A stretch of 64,000 bases of DNA from Eublepharis macularius. Its lineage: Eukaryota > Chordata > Lepidosauria > Squamata > Eublepharidae. Both the position numbers and the translations under genes were made by a program. The notes below the pieces were generated by a model. It did no database searches. It saw only the letters and a list, made by a program, of their open reading frames with translations, and was not told the DNA's origin. Shown here piece after piece: positions 23,216 to 36,000 of the stretch; within the stretch, counting starts at the first letter, position 1; every line of letters starts with the position of its first letter. Location of the stretch: NCBI RefSeq assembly GCF_028583425.1, contig NC_072801.1, positions 59,845,766 to 59,909,765 of the forward strand, written 5' to 3'.

Positions 23216-24306
23216 TGTTACCTGAATTGGTCTCCTTGCGAGTAATAGAGAGTGGGGGAATTAGCAGCAAGGAAGATGGCTATGTGAGAGGCTACAGGAT
23301 CTTTTTTACCCAATTTTATGGGGTGCCTTCCAAGATAGCAAATGAGACAAGATAGCAAACGAGTTTTTATTGAGGAGGTAAAACACACACACAGGAGTAA
23401 TTAATAAAATGATTACACAGAGAGAAAGAGTCCTAAGAAGCTAGTCAGAAGTTGGAATAGAGTGAGGAAGGGCAAAGTATATCTACCTATCCTGAAGAGT
23501 AGTCCAGTCCATGGGGGAAGTAAGCAGCTTCAAACACCAGCATACTCAGCCATGAGAGCAAGAGGCTTGGAGCAACCTCAAGGAAGCAGCACTTCGGATC
23601 CAATAAGTGTGCACAGAGAGTGAGTCTTAGGGAAGAGGCCCTAAGGCAGCAGCATCCTGGAAACAGGGGTCCTGGAAGCATGCACAATTTGAATGGGGCA
23701 AGGGCACTACTCTTATAGGGTAAAACGTGCCATGAGATGGGATAGCCCAACTAGCTGTTGGAACAAAGACTCCAATGGTCAGTTCCTGGGAGTAACAAAA
23801 GGTTTCATGACCTTGATAGCTAGCTGCCAGGGCACATGAAAGAGAATGTAAAATCTCTCTTGGAGCTGCACAAAGGGGCAGTTTGTTAATGAAATCCATC
23901 AGAGCTAAGTTGATTAATTTAGTTGTGGATGTACCTTCCCAGGAATGAAGTATAAATATTTATCAACGCCAGTTGATTTTCTCCTCGATCATGGACAGGA
24001 GATCTCATCATGGAAGGACGGAAAGGAATGTGTTAAGTGAGGTGACTCTGGGAGACCTTTGTTGCTCTGGATTCCTTTTGGGGGCTGGGGAGACTGTAAA
24101 CTAATCACCGCTGGTACCTCCGCATTTACATGCGGCCATCCATTTATGCCTGGGTCTCCCAGGCGGGACTCAGCAACTGCTAGCTGGAATTCCCGTGGCT
24201 GCAATCCAAACTGCCATTTTAATCCAGGGGTCTTGTGATTTTATATCACAGGTAGCCATGTTAAATGACTATTAAAAGAAGGCGGAGGCTGGGTCAACTG
24301 CTTACA
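23216..24306 (-). mobile_element. Solo LTR, retrovirus-like (fossil), minus orientation
   Basis: On the + strand it starts TGTTACCTG and ends CTGCTTACA (TG...CA), with 4-bp flanks TCAC and TTAC. The paralogous C sequence (about 49440, CCCTCACCTCCAAG) lacks it. AATAAA and a TATA-like CCTATAAGAG are both on the minus strand (about 23365 and 23715), giving the orientation. No internal region. It inserted after the unit duplication. Confidence 0.7.
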
Positions 24307-25319
24307 TTACCTCCAAGATCTCTGCCTTCATTCATTTCATTCACAAAGCTGAAGTTGGTTCCCAGTTCCTTATTCACAGTTCCTAGTTCCTTATTCTCAA
24401 AGCCAAACAAATATATTAGAGGAAATTGAAAAGCTCTGTACCCCAAAATAAACAATGTAGGAGCACATATCATACACCTCCATATTCAGTGGACTCTACC
24501 CTCTAAGGGGACCTATACTGAGTACTCTTACAAAACCCACTTCTTGTGTCACCAGCTTCAAAGTAGGGTGTCCCCAGAACAAATCAATAAGCAAAAGGGG
24601 GGCTGCACCCCCCCCCAAATCTTTGGATCACCCCAAGTAAAACAGCCCAGCAGTCCAGAGAATGTCCCATACTTAAGGACATGTGCTGGTGCTGATCCAA
24701 AAACTGGTTCTGGATCTGAGACTTCCTATTTCACCTGCTCCCCAGAAGGGTGTATTGGGAATTGCTATGAATAAGGAACTCAGAAAGATTCAAGTCCTCT
24801 ACCCCCCAAAACAATCTTTGGATCACCCCAAATCACACAGCCCAGCAGTCCAGAGACTGTGCCTACAAGAGGATATGTGCTGGTGCTGATCCAAATACTG
24901 GTTCTGGAGCTAAGACCTCCTATTTTGCCTACCTCCCAGAAGCACATGCTCCTGGCATGTGAGTGATGACTTCACTTCTGGGGGTTAAGTCAAAATTGGC
25001 CCACAGGAGTGTTCTCACAGCCAGTGCAATGATGTCACCCCCGAAAGTGATGTCATCACCCCCTCCCCTGAGCATGCCCATCATGCATGTTCTCAGGGTA
25101 CCTGCCAATGGCAAATGACCTCTGCAGGGCTTGCCACTTCCTACCAATCACTGTTGGATAAATGAGCAAGGATGCAAACCCCTGAAAGTTTACCCACCAC
25201 TGGTGGGCACTTGAGAAATCTAAATACAAGCTGCTGGAAGGCAGGCCAAATAGGAGGTCTTAGCTCCAGAACTAATGTTTGGATTGGCACCAGCACATGT
25301 CCTCTTATAGCGCACAGTC
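24307..25319. repeat. Upstream flank of copy B with internal direct repeats
   Basis: Matches 49440-50460 upstream of copy C. A module containing AATCTTTGGATCACCCCAA and 'tgctggtgctgatccaaa' recurs near 24620, 24810 and 24885, and in the C unit near 49760, 49950 and 50030. No exon seen. Confidence 0.7.
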
Positions 25320-26035
25320 TGTCATGGCCCAGTCTGAGAGTGAGGTCTCCTCTGGAGGAGAGGAGCCTCGTGTAGCAAGGACTCCTCAGGAGAAGAGGAG
25401 CCCTGTGTAGCCAGCCCTAGCCCTGATTCAGCAGAAGCCAGCAATCAGGAGCAACAGCTGCTGGCTGATCAGAGCTTACAGCCAGCAGCTGAGGCACCAG
25501 CACCCTCTAGCTCCAATACTACAGAGGAAGCTCAGCCAGGGACTTCTACAGGTGCAGCACAGCCAAGAGCCTCCACCCCCCCCCAGGTTCACCCATGCCC
25601 AAGGAACGCCGCAGGCAGCGCCAGAGACTGGAACTGCAGGAGAGACGGCTCAGTGCTCACCTCTTGAGCCAACGCCAGCTGCTGGAGAGTGACGATGAGT
25701 AGTGGCAGGATAGAGCCCCAGCAGCTGGCTGAAAACCACACCTGGCTATAAGAGCCAGTCTGGAGGAACTGCTGGGCATGGAAGCAATGTGTCTACTGCC
25801 TGCAACCATGCCGTGGTCTGTGAACCTTGCCTGTGCCTGCTTTTGGACCTGACACTATTGGTGACTGACCTTGGACTGTGTCTGACCTTGCTCTTGGACT
25901 CTGGACTCACTCCTGGCTTTATCTTGTGCTCTGACCACCGGTTTGACTTGGCTTTTGCTCTTGGAAATCCCCTTTGACTTTGGCCTTAAGGTTTGGATTT
26001 GAACCACCCTGCTTGGGCTGGCCCAGCCTGTGACA
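25320..26035 (+). mobile_element. Solo LTR, Ty3/Gypsy-like (fossil)
   Basis: Ends TGTCATGGCC and CCTGTGACA, with the 5-bp duplication CAGTC at 25315-25319 and 26036-26040. The matching place upstream of C (about 50475) is uninterrupted. A TATA-like GGCTATAAGAGCCAG lies near 25747. The arginine/glutamine-rich short reading frame before it resembles the 3' end of lizard Gypsy elements that runs into the LTR; the family call is inference. It is younger than the unit duplication. Confidence 0.75.
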
Positions 26036-26159
26036 CAGTCTCTGGACTGCTGTGCTTGTATTATTACTCAAATAGGTGGCTTCCTAATCAATTGGGAAAT
26101 TTAGCTTTAAAAGATACAAGTGAGAGGTTGTCACTGGGATTCTCCACCTATGTTTACAG

Positions 26160-26690
26160 GGATTATTCCTTTAGAGAACTCTCATGGAAAGGTTTTTTTT
26201 ATTGAAGAGACATAAAATGGCAAGTGTTCAGAAATCACACTCAGCAAACATACAAGGCTAATTAAGAAAATGAGATAGGAAAGGGTGAGAAAGCAGTTTA
26301 TGATTAGTAATAATTAGTCTTGAAAATAGAGGTTCATGGAGATAGCAGGAAAACAACCATTGTTTCATTAACAGCACAAACAGATCTGGAGGTATATGGC
26401 ACACACAGCACTTGGCTGGGGAGCCCAGTTATAGGGTGAAATGCTCCCTGGGACAAGTTGACATCTCTGCTCCAAAAACAATGGCTTAATGGCTGTCTCT
26501 GAAGGTGGACAATGGAGTTGGAAGAGACTTCCTGAAGTGGACTATAGGAGCAAAAGGAGCTTGATGACCCTTTGAACACCAGATGAAAAAAGCTACCAGG
26601 TTTGCTAAATAGTTTGGGTGTCACTTGGTATGTTGTAGAAGCGATTCCACGCATTGGGTGTTGCTTGATTTTAATAAATGTTTCATTTAA
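26160..26690 (-). mobile_element. Possible older LTR-like sequence shared by the B and C units (fossil)
   Basis: The same layout as the 23216 LTR is seen on the minus strand: an AATAAA-like signal near 26198 and a TATA-like CCCTATAAC near 26433. It is present in both units (C: about 50640-51710, interrupted by a hAT element), so older than the duplication. Ends were not resolved. Confidence 0.3.
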
Positions 26691-26884
26691 TTTAGAGTAA
26701 AAGATCAGATGGTTTGTAACAACAAAGAATGTGCAAGCTAAACTGAGTGGAAAGCCTTACACAGAAATTTCCCTGTGTGTTTTCTAATCCATAGATGGAG
26801 TCAGCCAGTAAAAGATGGTTATCTCACAAAAAGTGTAAAGGGGTGGGGAGTAGGCAGCTGTTTCAGGAAAAGGCTATCATCATT

Positions 26885-27045
26885 CCAATCAATCTGTGGA
26901 GAGATGATGGACTGCATCTCAAAGCATGCTGTGAAGCCCATGGGTGTGATCACTGGGGGAAACCACATGTTGAGCTGTCGCTGCTCCTTAATAAAAGGCT
27001 CAGATGGCTTTTAGTCATTAAGAGAAACTGAGGCAAATGGCTAGC
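26885..27045 (+). promoter_or_regulatory. Putative promoter and 5'UTR of copy B
   Basis: CCAAT at 26885-26889 and a TATA-like TTAATAAAAGG at about 26989-26998 lie some 50 bases before the start codon. The same arrangement is upstream of copy C (51900-52013). The E-box-like site is CACATG (26964-26969) here and CACGTG in C. Transcription start is inferred. Confidence 0.5.
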
Positions 27046-30000
27046 ATGGCAACTTGTCTACGTTACCCAGGCAAGGTGGTGATAGTGACTGGTGGCACCA
27101 GAGGCATCGGCCTGGCCATCATGAGAGAATTTGGTGAGCATGGAGAGAACTGGTTATGGATGGAGGAATGGGCAATTTCTACCAGAAGGTGCTAGGGTGA
27201 AGCCAAACAGGAAGACTATGATGAATGGCTCCCTAATTATCCAATCTGGCATGGAGAGAAATTGGGAGGGAGGAAAATGTGTTTTTTATACCCTAAGAGG
27301 CACTTGTGTCTGTACTGTGAGCACAATAAAGACTCACTGGAACCTTATGGCATAAGGCCTTGTGGAGTAGAGACTATTTGCTATAAATAGTTGTTTTTGT
27401 TGATGTAAAAGCTATCATTTGCTTTTTACATGTTCCTGAAGTGATTTGTTGCATTAAAAACAGCTGAAAAGAACTATCCTTATCCACCATGGTTCAAATT
27501 CTAGGAAGAGCAGGGCGGAGACTGGAGGAGGATGGTTTCTGTTTTAATAGCAGGTGATGCTACACCTCCTGAATAGCAACCTCGAGTAAAGCTCTTGAAG
27601 CCCAGCCAGCCAGAATGCAAGGTGATGATCATACTTCTGGATCCCTTGTCTGACACTCAGACTGTGAGCCTGTGGCTGAAGAATTGGGTGCCCATATTTC
27701 AGGAGTAAGAGTGGCATTTTTTTCTGGCTGGGCCTCAGTGTTGGGGTAGGCTTGACTTGTTGAATGCCTGCTTCTGAGGCTGCAATTAATTTTCATTGGG
27801 GGAACGGCAGCCATACTGGTTTAAATAGGATGAGCAGATGCAAAAGGAGACCCAACCCCTACTCTTTTAGACGGTCTAGAAGAGGGTTCCCCACCATCAA
27901 GGTGCAGTTGAAAGAGATCTGTTATCCTTATGCCCTCTTTGACAGTTCCTGAGGATATTTGGTTGGCTAGAGAAGGAAAGAGGATGCTAACCTGGGTGGC
28001 CCTTTAGAATGGTTGAATAGGGTCATTTTGATATTTTATTTATTTCATTAATAGCCCAGTTTTTCTCCCAAATTGGGACATAAAATGGTTTACAACATTC
28101 TCCCCTTTTCCATTTTATTCTTACAACACCAACCCTGTGAGGCTGAGAGTGTGGGACTAACCCAAGGTCAACATGCAAGCTTCCATAGCAGAGTGGGGAT
28201 TTCAGCCTGCCCATCACAAATGTAACATGGATGACAGGATTTTCCCATCCCATCATCTGAAACACAAGACATTGCAATGGACAGTTCGTAAATTCAACTG
28301 AGAGCCGGTGAGATGTGATTAGAGCTTGACTAGGTTCCAGGAGAGCTGTGTCCCAATTCCCTCTCTTCCATGGATGTTTGCTGGGTGATCTTGGGGCAGT
28401 CACATTATTTCAGCCTAAGCTACCTAAGAGAGTTCTTATTGTAAAGAAGAAATGGAGAAAAGGAGAATGATGTAAGTTGCTTTGGGACAAACACTAACAC
28501 CCCAGGGGAAACGCCAGGTATTAATGAAATAAATGAATAAACTGTAAGTCACTGTGTACAAATATCTAACCATCTGAAGAAAAATGGGGCTAGAACAGTT
28601 CTGTCCACCTTCCTTTTGCTATCCAACATTGCTATTTGTTCAACTCCCAGGATGATTCCTTGTCTTTGTGTGCGTGTGCATGCATGCTTGGCTTTTCCTC
28701 CTGCCGCTGTTGAAGTGTTGTTCATGATCGCTAATGAAAGATCCTGTCCCTCAGGCATGGGTTTTGGTTGGTTGTCAGGGGAAAGTAAGAAAGTCTCTTG
28801 ATTAATTTTTTCTGGAAGTTCTATCTGGAAAGGATGCTGCTGAAAAAAAATGTATTCTAATAAAAGGCAATTTAAAAGGTAGAGCTCTGTATGTGCATAT
28901 TTTTTTCCTAAGAAAACTTGTTTATCAGCCTATAATACAAATTAAGGATATTTGCACTGATGAATACGCAAGGTGGCATTTTATTCCACCGTAATGAAAT
29001 TTACTTTGTACTCACAACATTTTTTTAAATAAAGGCAGCTGAGGGATGACTTTACAGGCCACTCTAGCCTGTTTCAAGTCTCAAAGTTTAGTCCTAGAGC
29101 ATATTCTTGGTTGCCTTATTGAAATGTCAGCTAACAGAAGAATGAGTAAGTCAGACTCAGTTTGGTGCAGTGGTTAAGAGTAGAGATGGGCATGATCTGA
29201 AATATGAACCAAAATTAAGCACAAACCAGGCCAGTTCATGGTTCGCAAACCTCGGTTCATCAGATCCCATTTCTGATGAACCACCACAAACTTTAGGCCG
29301 GTTCGTTTGGTTCGTTTTTTGGTTCGTGACTGCAGACAGCCTGGTGCCAATCAATAAGTTTCCTAGGCAACAGGGGATGGACTTCCTGCAGACTTTCTGA
29401 TGGCCTGGAAGTGACCTTCTGCTGAGCCAGAAGTGGCGATTTTCTGACCTGGGTGTGACATTTTCACGAACCAAATGAACTGGATCATGAACCAGGGGCA
29501 GGTTCGTGAAAGTTCGTGATTTGTGAAATTTGACAAACCACGAACCACATGGTTTGGTTTTTTCCCGGTTCGTACCCATCTCTAGTTAAGAGTGCAGGAC
29601 TCTAATCTGGAGATCTGGGTTTGATTCCCCACTCCTCTACTTGAAGTCAGCAGGGTAACTTTGGGTCTGTGACAGCTTCTAGGAGCTCTCTCAGCCCTAA
29701 CGACCTCACAGGGTGTTTGGTTCTGGGGATAATAACATACTTTGTAAACTGCTCTGAGTGGGCGTTAAGTTGTCCTGAAGGGCAGTATATGAATCAAACG
29801 TTATTGTTGTTAAAGGAAATGTGCCCCACACAACCAGCAGGACATTGGGAGAGCCTTCTATTCTCTTTATTGGAGACAGTCTAGTGGTTTGTTTGTGGTG
29901 AGAAGTTTTGCCTCTGGAAGGTTGCCCTTCCTGAAACACTTCCACAGGCAAAGTGTTTGTGAGTTTCTTTGAAGACTTAAATGGTACAAAAGGCAGCAAC

Positions 30001-33000
30001 TGAGTCTTATAAACAAACAAAGAAATCTAGTGATATACATCTCTGTGTCTGCCAAGCATCTGAGTTTTGTCTTGCATTCCTTTCTCCCCTTGCCCTTCAG
30101 TTCGCCAAGGCGCCAATGTGGTCTTCTGTTCACGAGCATGTGGAGGTGAGTCAAGAGCCACTTTCCTTTCCTCCCATGACAGGTTCCCCTTATTTGCTTA
30201 AAAAATGACACCTCTATAGTTAAACATCTTGAGGCAGCCTACAAAGGAAAACTAATTAAAATCAGAAAGGCACACAGAACTGATAGTTAAAATGCAATAA
30301 AAACCCAGGAAGATCATTACGAAAACATAAAATGAGGGTTACTTACCTAAAATGTTTTATTGATTCAATTTTTATATAGCTTCTCTTCAGTTAAGATCTC
30401 AATTAAGACCTCAGGCTAGAAGCTGACTATAATAACAATATCCAAAGGAAAAAACCTGGTTTAAAAGTCGAAGTAAAAAGAAATGTTTTGGGCCTGGTGA
30501 GGCTCAAGGGGAAAGGCATTCCACATGGTCCGGTGGCCACCTGAAGCAAGGCTTCAGGAGAGGATCTTAACTGGGGAAACGTGCAGCTCTTCAAGGACCC
30601 TGGCTCCCAGCCATTTATGGTCTTGGAGGTAAGAAATGACCTTCTGCTTTGCTTGTGGCCTGGAACTGACAGGGAGCTAGTAGAGATCTCTGGGCACGGG
30701 AGTGAGATGATCCGTGTACCCAGCCCCTTACTCTCTCCTGCTTCCAATATATATTAGGTTAGCAAATATAAAGAAAATACAAGGTTGAGAAAAGTAGTTA
30801 CAAGGAGGAGAGGAAGCTGGAATGATAAGATTGGGGCCAAAGTGGGAACTCTCGTCTTCTCCTTCAAGTACTGCAAAAGAAAGAATACTGGTAAGAAATT
30901 TTAAATTTCTTTCATCAAGGAGAATGTTGCAAACACACCAAGAGAAATATGCAGATGACGGGAGGTAGGATTGTCAGACATTTTCTGGCATCTGTATACT
31001 CATCCGTCATTAAGTCGTTTCCCCCTATTTAGTAGGCAACAGGAAACAGAATCTGTTCCCCCAAGGAGCTTCCACCTTTCCAAATAGACAGTATTTATTT
31101 AATTTTGCAGCACTTCTAGTCTACCTTTCTCTAAAAAGAGAAAGCAATCAAGCAGGGGGGGGGGGACAGGTACACATTTAGCAAATATGCTTGTGTGTAT
31201 TTGGAGTTTTGGCACAGTTGGAAAAACAGACCCAGGGATAAATCAAAGGCTATGAAAAAAGGGGGGGAAAGGCATTGCAGATTTATTCCACTGGCAACTG
31301 TTCTGTTCTATCTCCTTGCAGCGGAAAGGGGACAAGCAATTCAGAGGGAGCTGCAGGATTCTGGGTGCCCAGGAGAGGCGTTCTACCAAGTCTGTGATGT
31401 CACCAATGAGGCAGACATTCAGGTAGGTTAAAATTGGGTAAACACTGGTGCTTCTTTGGGGGTTCTTCAGCATTTCCTAGAAATGTTATTTCATATCTGT
31501 ACCCAAAACCATTCTCCTTATGGTTGTCTGAATAGGTTGTGACAGAGTTGCTTTTCCTCTTCATTTATGCTCTTCTTTCATATATTCCTTGTCCCCTTCT
31601 GAGTCACATATCTCTCCTCTGCTGAAGGCCTTGTATGGAGTCCCAATTCCTCCATGAAGGTTAAACTTCTAGTCCTCACTGTCATACATTATCCTTCCCT
31701 TGACTGGTGCAAGAGGTTTCTGGAGTCTGACAATGGGTTGGGCACAGCAGTTGAACACAAACATTGCCTCTATGACTGTGGACCCTGTCAGGTTTGAGGC
31801 AGGTCACACAGTTCAGAGTTCCTCATCAACCAAATACCTGAGCACCCCCTTCCCAAAGCCGCAGCTTGCTTTGCCCCCCACCCTTCATATGCACCCTCTT
31901 CTTTAGTTGCTGGGTTACACCTCCCAACCTCTGCCACCATTCACCTGGCTGATGGAGGGGGGAAACCAGGGGAAATAAGCCCAAGAGCTCCGGAGCTCTT
32001 CCTTGTCGTGCAGGAAATGATGTCATTCCTGGAGCAACAAGGAAGAGCTCTGGAATGCTTTCATTCTTTGTACTCACATGAAGTATGTTCCCCCTGAGTG
32101 CCTCCTCTCGGGCCCCCACCCCCCATCCCCAGGTTGAGCCCCAAGAGATCTGGCAATCCTATTGGTCACTCCTCTCCTCCCCTCCCATTTGCTACCCATC
32201 CTTCTCTGTCTCCCAGGCTTCAAAAAGTTTTGGCCAAGGGTAGTTCCAATTGTTTCTTGCAATTGAATGACAGAATCATCAATACTGTACTTATCCTTGC
32301 CTGATTTCTCTTTATCCTCTTTTCCTACAGAGGCTGATTTTGGTAACTATAGAACGTTACGGATGCCTGGACTGCCTGGTGAACAATGCTGCAGATGGTG
32401 AGTGATTTTCAAACTGTTGGGCTCAGGGAAGAATTTGGGATGGATGAATCTGGGCACAAGTGTATTCCTTGACTATTCCAGTTCACAGATTTCATCTGTT
32501 CGAAGAAGAGAAGAAGATCCTGCAGAAGGCAGGAAGCTCTAACTAGATTGGGCAATAAGAGTGTATCTTCTTTCTAAAAGGGTTTTTGCTTGCCTGTCTG
32601 CAGAATAATATATTTAGGCAGAAGGCTTTAGCTCTTCTCTTTGCAACCACTTCTTAGCCATGATAATCAAAAGAAACCTCCATATTTCTTTTTTAAAAAA
32701 GATTACTTCCCAAACAAACAAACATGAAAACCATAAACATATTCTGCTGCCGGGGATCTGTTCTCTTGCTCTTTCTGGACCTTTCCTCTGTGAAACTCAC
32801 TTCTTTTTTATATCCACTTGATCCTCTTCTAAACAGTTGAAACTGGAACGATAGATGATGTGACTGCCGAAGACTTCCGCAACATGATGGAAGTCAATGT
32901 TGTGAGCTGTTTGTTAACATCAAAGGTGAGCGATTCTAATGTATAACTACTTTTCCTCTTCCCTGGGGCTTAACCTGGGGGCATATATATAAAAAAGTGA

Positions 33001-36000
33001 AATAGAGAAACCCCTGGAGTGGAATACGTATTAGTGGTGCAATGCTTTACCTGCCTTAGTCAGTTCTCTGGTGCCCAAATCAGAATGACAGGAGTAGGGC
33101 CAAGACTGTACAACTGAGGACTTGCTTTGCACCCTGAGCATTCACTCTCACCATCTCCAGCTGCAAGAATGTTCACTTGTTGTGCTGGAAAGGGTCTTTC
33201 CCAATCAGCACTTTTAAAGTAGGAGGATTAATGTTCTGACTCCAATATATGACATCTTTATAAGTTTCTCTTTTGAGATCAGGCATGCTGTTTCTCCTCA
33301 TATTTTGTATACAGTACTCTCTGCCCTACTTACGAGAAACAAGAGGAAACATCATCAACATTGGCAGTCTCCGAGGTGTTATCGGAGGGAAGAATCTTTT
33401 GTCATATAACACGAGCAAGGTAATCCGATTCCTGACCCAAGGATGTTTTTGAACATTTCTGCTCCTGTGCCTTTAATCGCAACTTGATTGGCAGCTGAAT
33501 GTTTTCACAGCATGGTGGTGGACACTTTCACGGACTTTGAATAGCTCCACCTGCTGGCTCTTGTAAATTAAGTCGCGACAAAAGTCACCAGAGGAAGCCA
33601 GGTTCAGATTTTTCAAGTCAGTTGGCAATTCTCATACATGAGGCTAAATCCAGTCTGTAAACAGTCAAGGTTTTATGGAATATACAATGTAATATACATT
33701 TGTCTTCTTTTCACTAACAGGCTGAGAAAAGCTTAATTAAACCTCAAAAGTAAAAACATTGTACGTCTTTCACCCTTACCTACAAACCCCAAGTTGGGTT
33801 GCCAACCATTTGAGAATAAAAATGGCATGTGTCTTCTAACATACGCTTAATAGGAATGTCATTTACTAAGTGATGTCATTTACATCCATCCTATGAACAG
33901 TTTGGTGCCTGAAGTAATTCAGATCAGGCCCCACTAACTTGTCCAGATGGAACAGACCTTTGAGGAGGTGGTGATGCTGAAAGTCAATGCTGACAGATGA
34001 AGAGGTCTGGCCCTATACCCTGGATCGTCTCCTCACTAGGTTGCCAACAGGCCTTGAGAAAAGTGCCCTGTCCCAAGAAAAGCTTAGTAGCTGCTTGGAT
34101 TGTAGACATGATCACAAAAAACTTCTTATGCTCATCAGACTCTAGTTAATGGCATAAAAGAAGGCCAAGCCATTTCTGGTCAGTTGGCAACCCTCCTTTT
34201 GTGCCTTTATCTTGCAGGGTGCTGTGATCGCAATGACCAAAGCCCTGGCCATAGACGAGAGCAAATACGGAGTGCGAGTCAACAGGTAAAAATAATTATC
34301 CATACAGGATCTCCATAGTGCTCATTGCAGTGTGCAGAGGAATATCAGGAAAGAAGGACAGGTCCTCCATATCCCAGTGCCAGAAGCTAGCTAGCTAAGA
34401 GAGAGAATGAATATAAGATGATAAGGAACGGAAAATGGGAATTGGCATTCTTTGAATGCATCCAGACAATTTGAATGGAATCAATTTCTGGAGAAGGTAT
34501 AATTAGTACAAATCCCCACATTTCCTTTCTCTTTTAAATATTGTTCTTTATGAAAGAGAAACGCAAAGCATAGATCTGGTGCCAACTATAACTTCTGCAA
34601 TTACAACTTAAGAAATTAATCCCATTGTTCTCAGACCTGGTTTTCCTTAAAGCGGTGTTTAGGAAGAGTCTCTAAAGATGAGTGTTCATATCAAACCATG
34701 TGACATCACCAAAGCACCAAAACTACTGCACCAACAGATAGAGAATGTGGGAGGTTGTCTTCCTACTAAACGGGTCTCTCCCAGGGCCGAATCCACATTA
34801 CCTTCGCGCGTCCCGGTGTTGCGCTAAATGTCCGCGAAACACCCGGAAGTATAGAGTCTTTCAAGCGCGATTTCAGAAATCGCGCTTGAAAGACGCTATA
34901 CTTCCGGGTGTTTTGCGGACATTTAGCGCCGCGCGGAGGTAATGTGGATTCGGCGTGCAGAAAAGTACAGCTTTGTAAATCAACTAAAACAAAAAGAATC
35001 TGGGGGGTGAGGGGAGGAATTCAAGCTTCAGTGACATCCAAATCTGCTCCATGAAGCCCAGAAAGTAAAAAAGCAGCAGTTAAAGGAGAAAAAGTAGTGG
35101 GAGGTGGGGACGGGGAGAAATCAACCTGCCTAAGAGCTTCCAAAATCCCGAGGAGGAGATTTGGTGAAGCTGATAACAGCCCTCCAGTGATTTCTTGAAC
35201 GCCTGCATATTGTGTAGCAAACTATCTGTACGTTTTAAATAATTGATTTACATTACTTCCACTACTTTTTCTTGTGCCATAACCAAAGGATTTCTTAATT
35301 ATCCATGGGCTGCGATTGCAGAGGCTGCATTCCATTCTGTATTTTTCTGGGATGTATAAAGGAATAATCATGCATATGATTGTAGGGTGCATCAATCCAT
35401 GTAGTGAGTTAAACTGTAAGATGGAACTTAATGTCCTTCTAGAAATTTTAATTCCAAAGCATTTTGAATTCTAGCCTCTCACCAGGTAATATCTGGACTC
35501 CTATGTGGGAAAAGTATGCAAGTCAGAACATGGATCCAAAGGCAACAATTCGGGAAGCCGAATGTCATCAGGTAAGTGTGTTGCAGAAAAAACAGGAGCA
35601 ATGGGGCTGCCCATCTGATTCTGCCATCCTTAGGGTGTGGCCTGCAGTTACCCCTGAATGACAACTACAGAGATCAGTGCCCAGGAGAATATGACAACTC
35701 TGCATGTTAGTGGAAGCAGAAGTCCTAGAGTGCCTGGTTACAGAGGGTGGATGCTCAGACTTCTATTTGTCCTATGGCAGCAGCATCCTTGCTGAGCCCC
35801 CTCCCCAGGCACTGTCTCCTGATCTCCCAAATCAGAACTGGCAACCCTAGCTCTACCATGGCCTCTACCCAGATGGCCCAGACTTGTCCAGTCTCAAAAA
35901 CTAACAATGCAAAGAGAATCACAAGAGTCAGTACCCAAACAATATATTCTAAGGAAATAAAGTACTTACAAAATCAATTGTTTGTTATTATTTCACACAT

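Noticed and set aside
27037-27045. Upstream in-frame ATG as the start of copy B
   Set aside because: Copy C lacks it, and the second ATG gives the MATxxRYxGK start seen in the family; kept as an alternative only.
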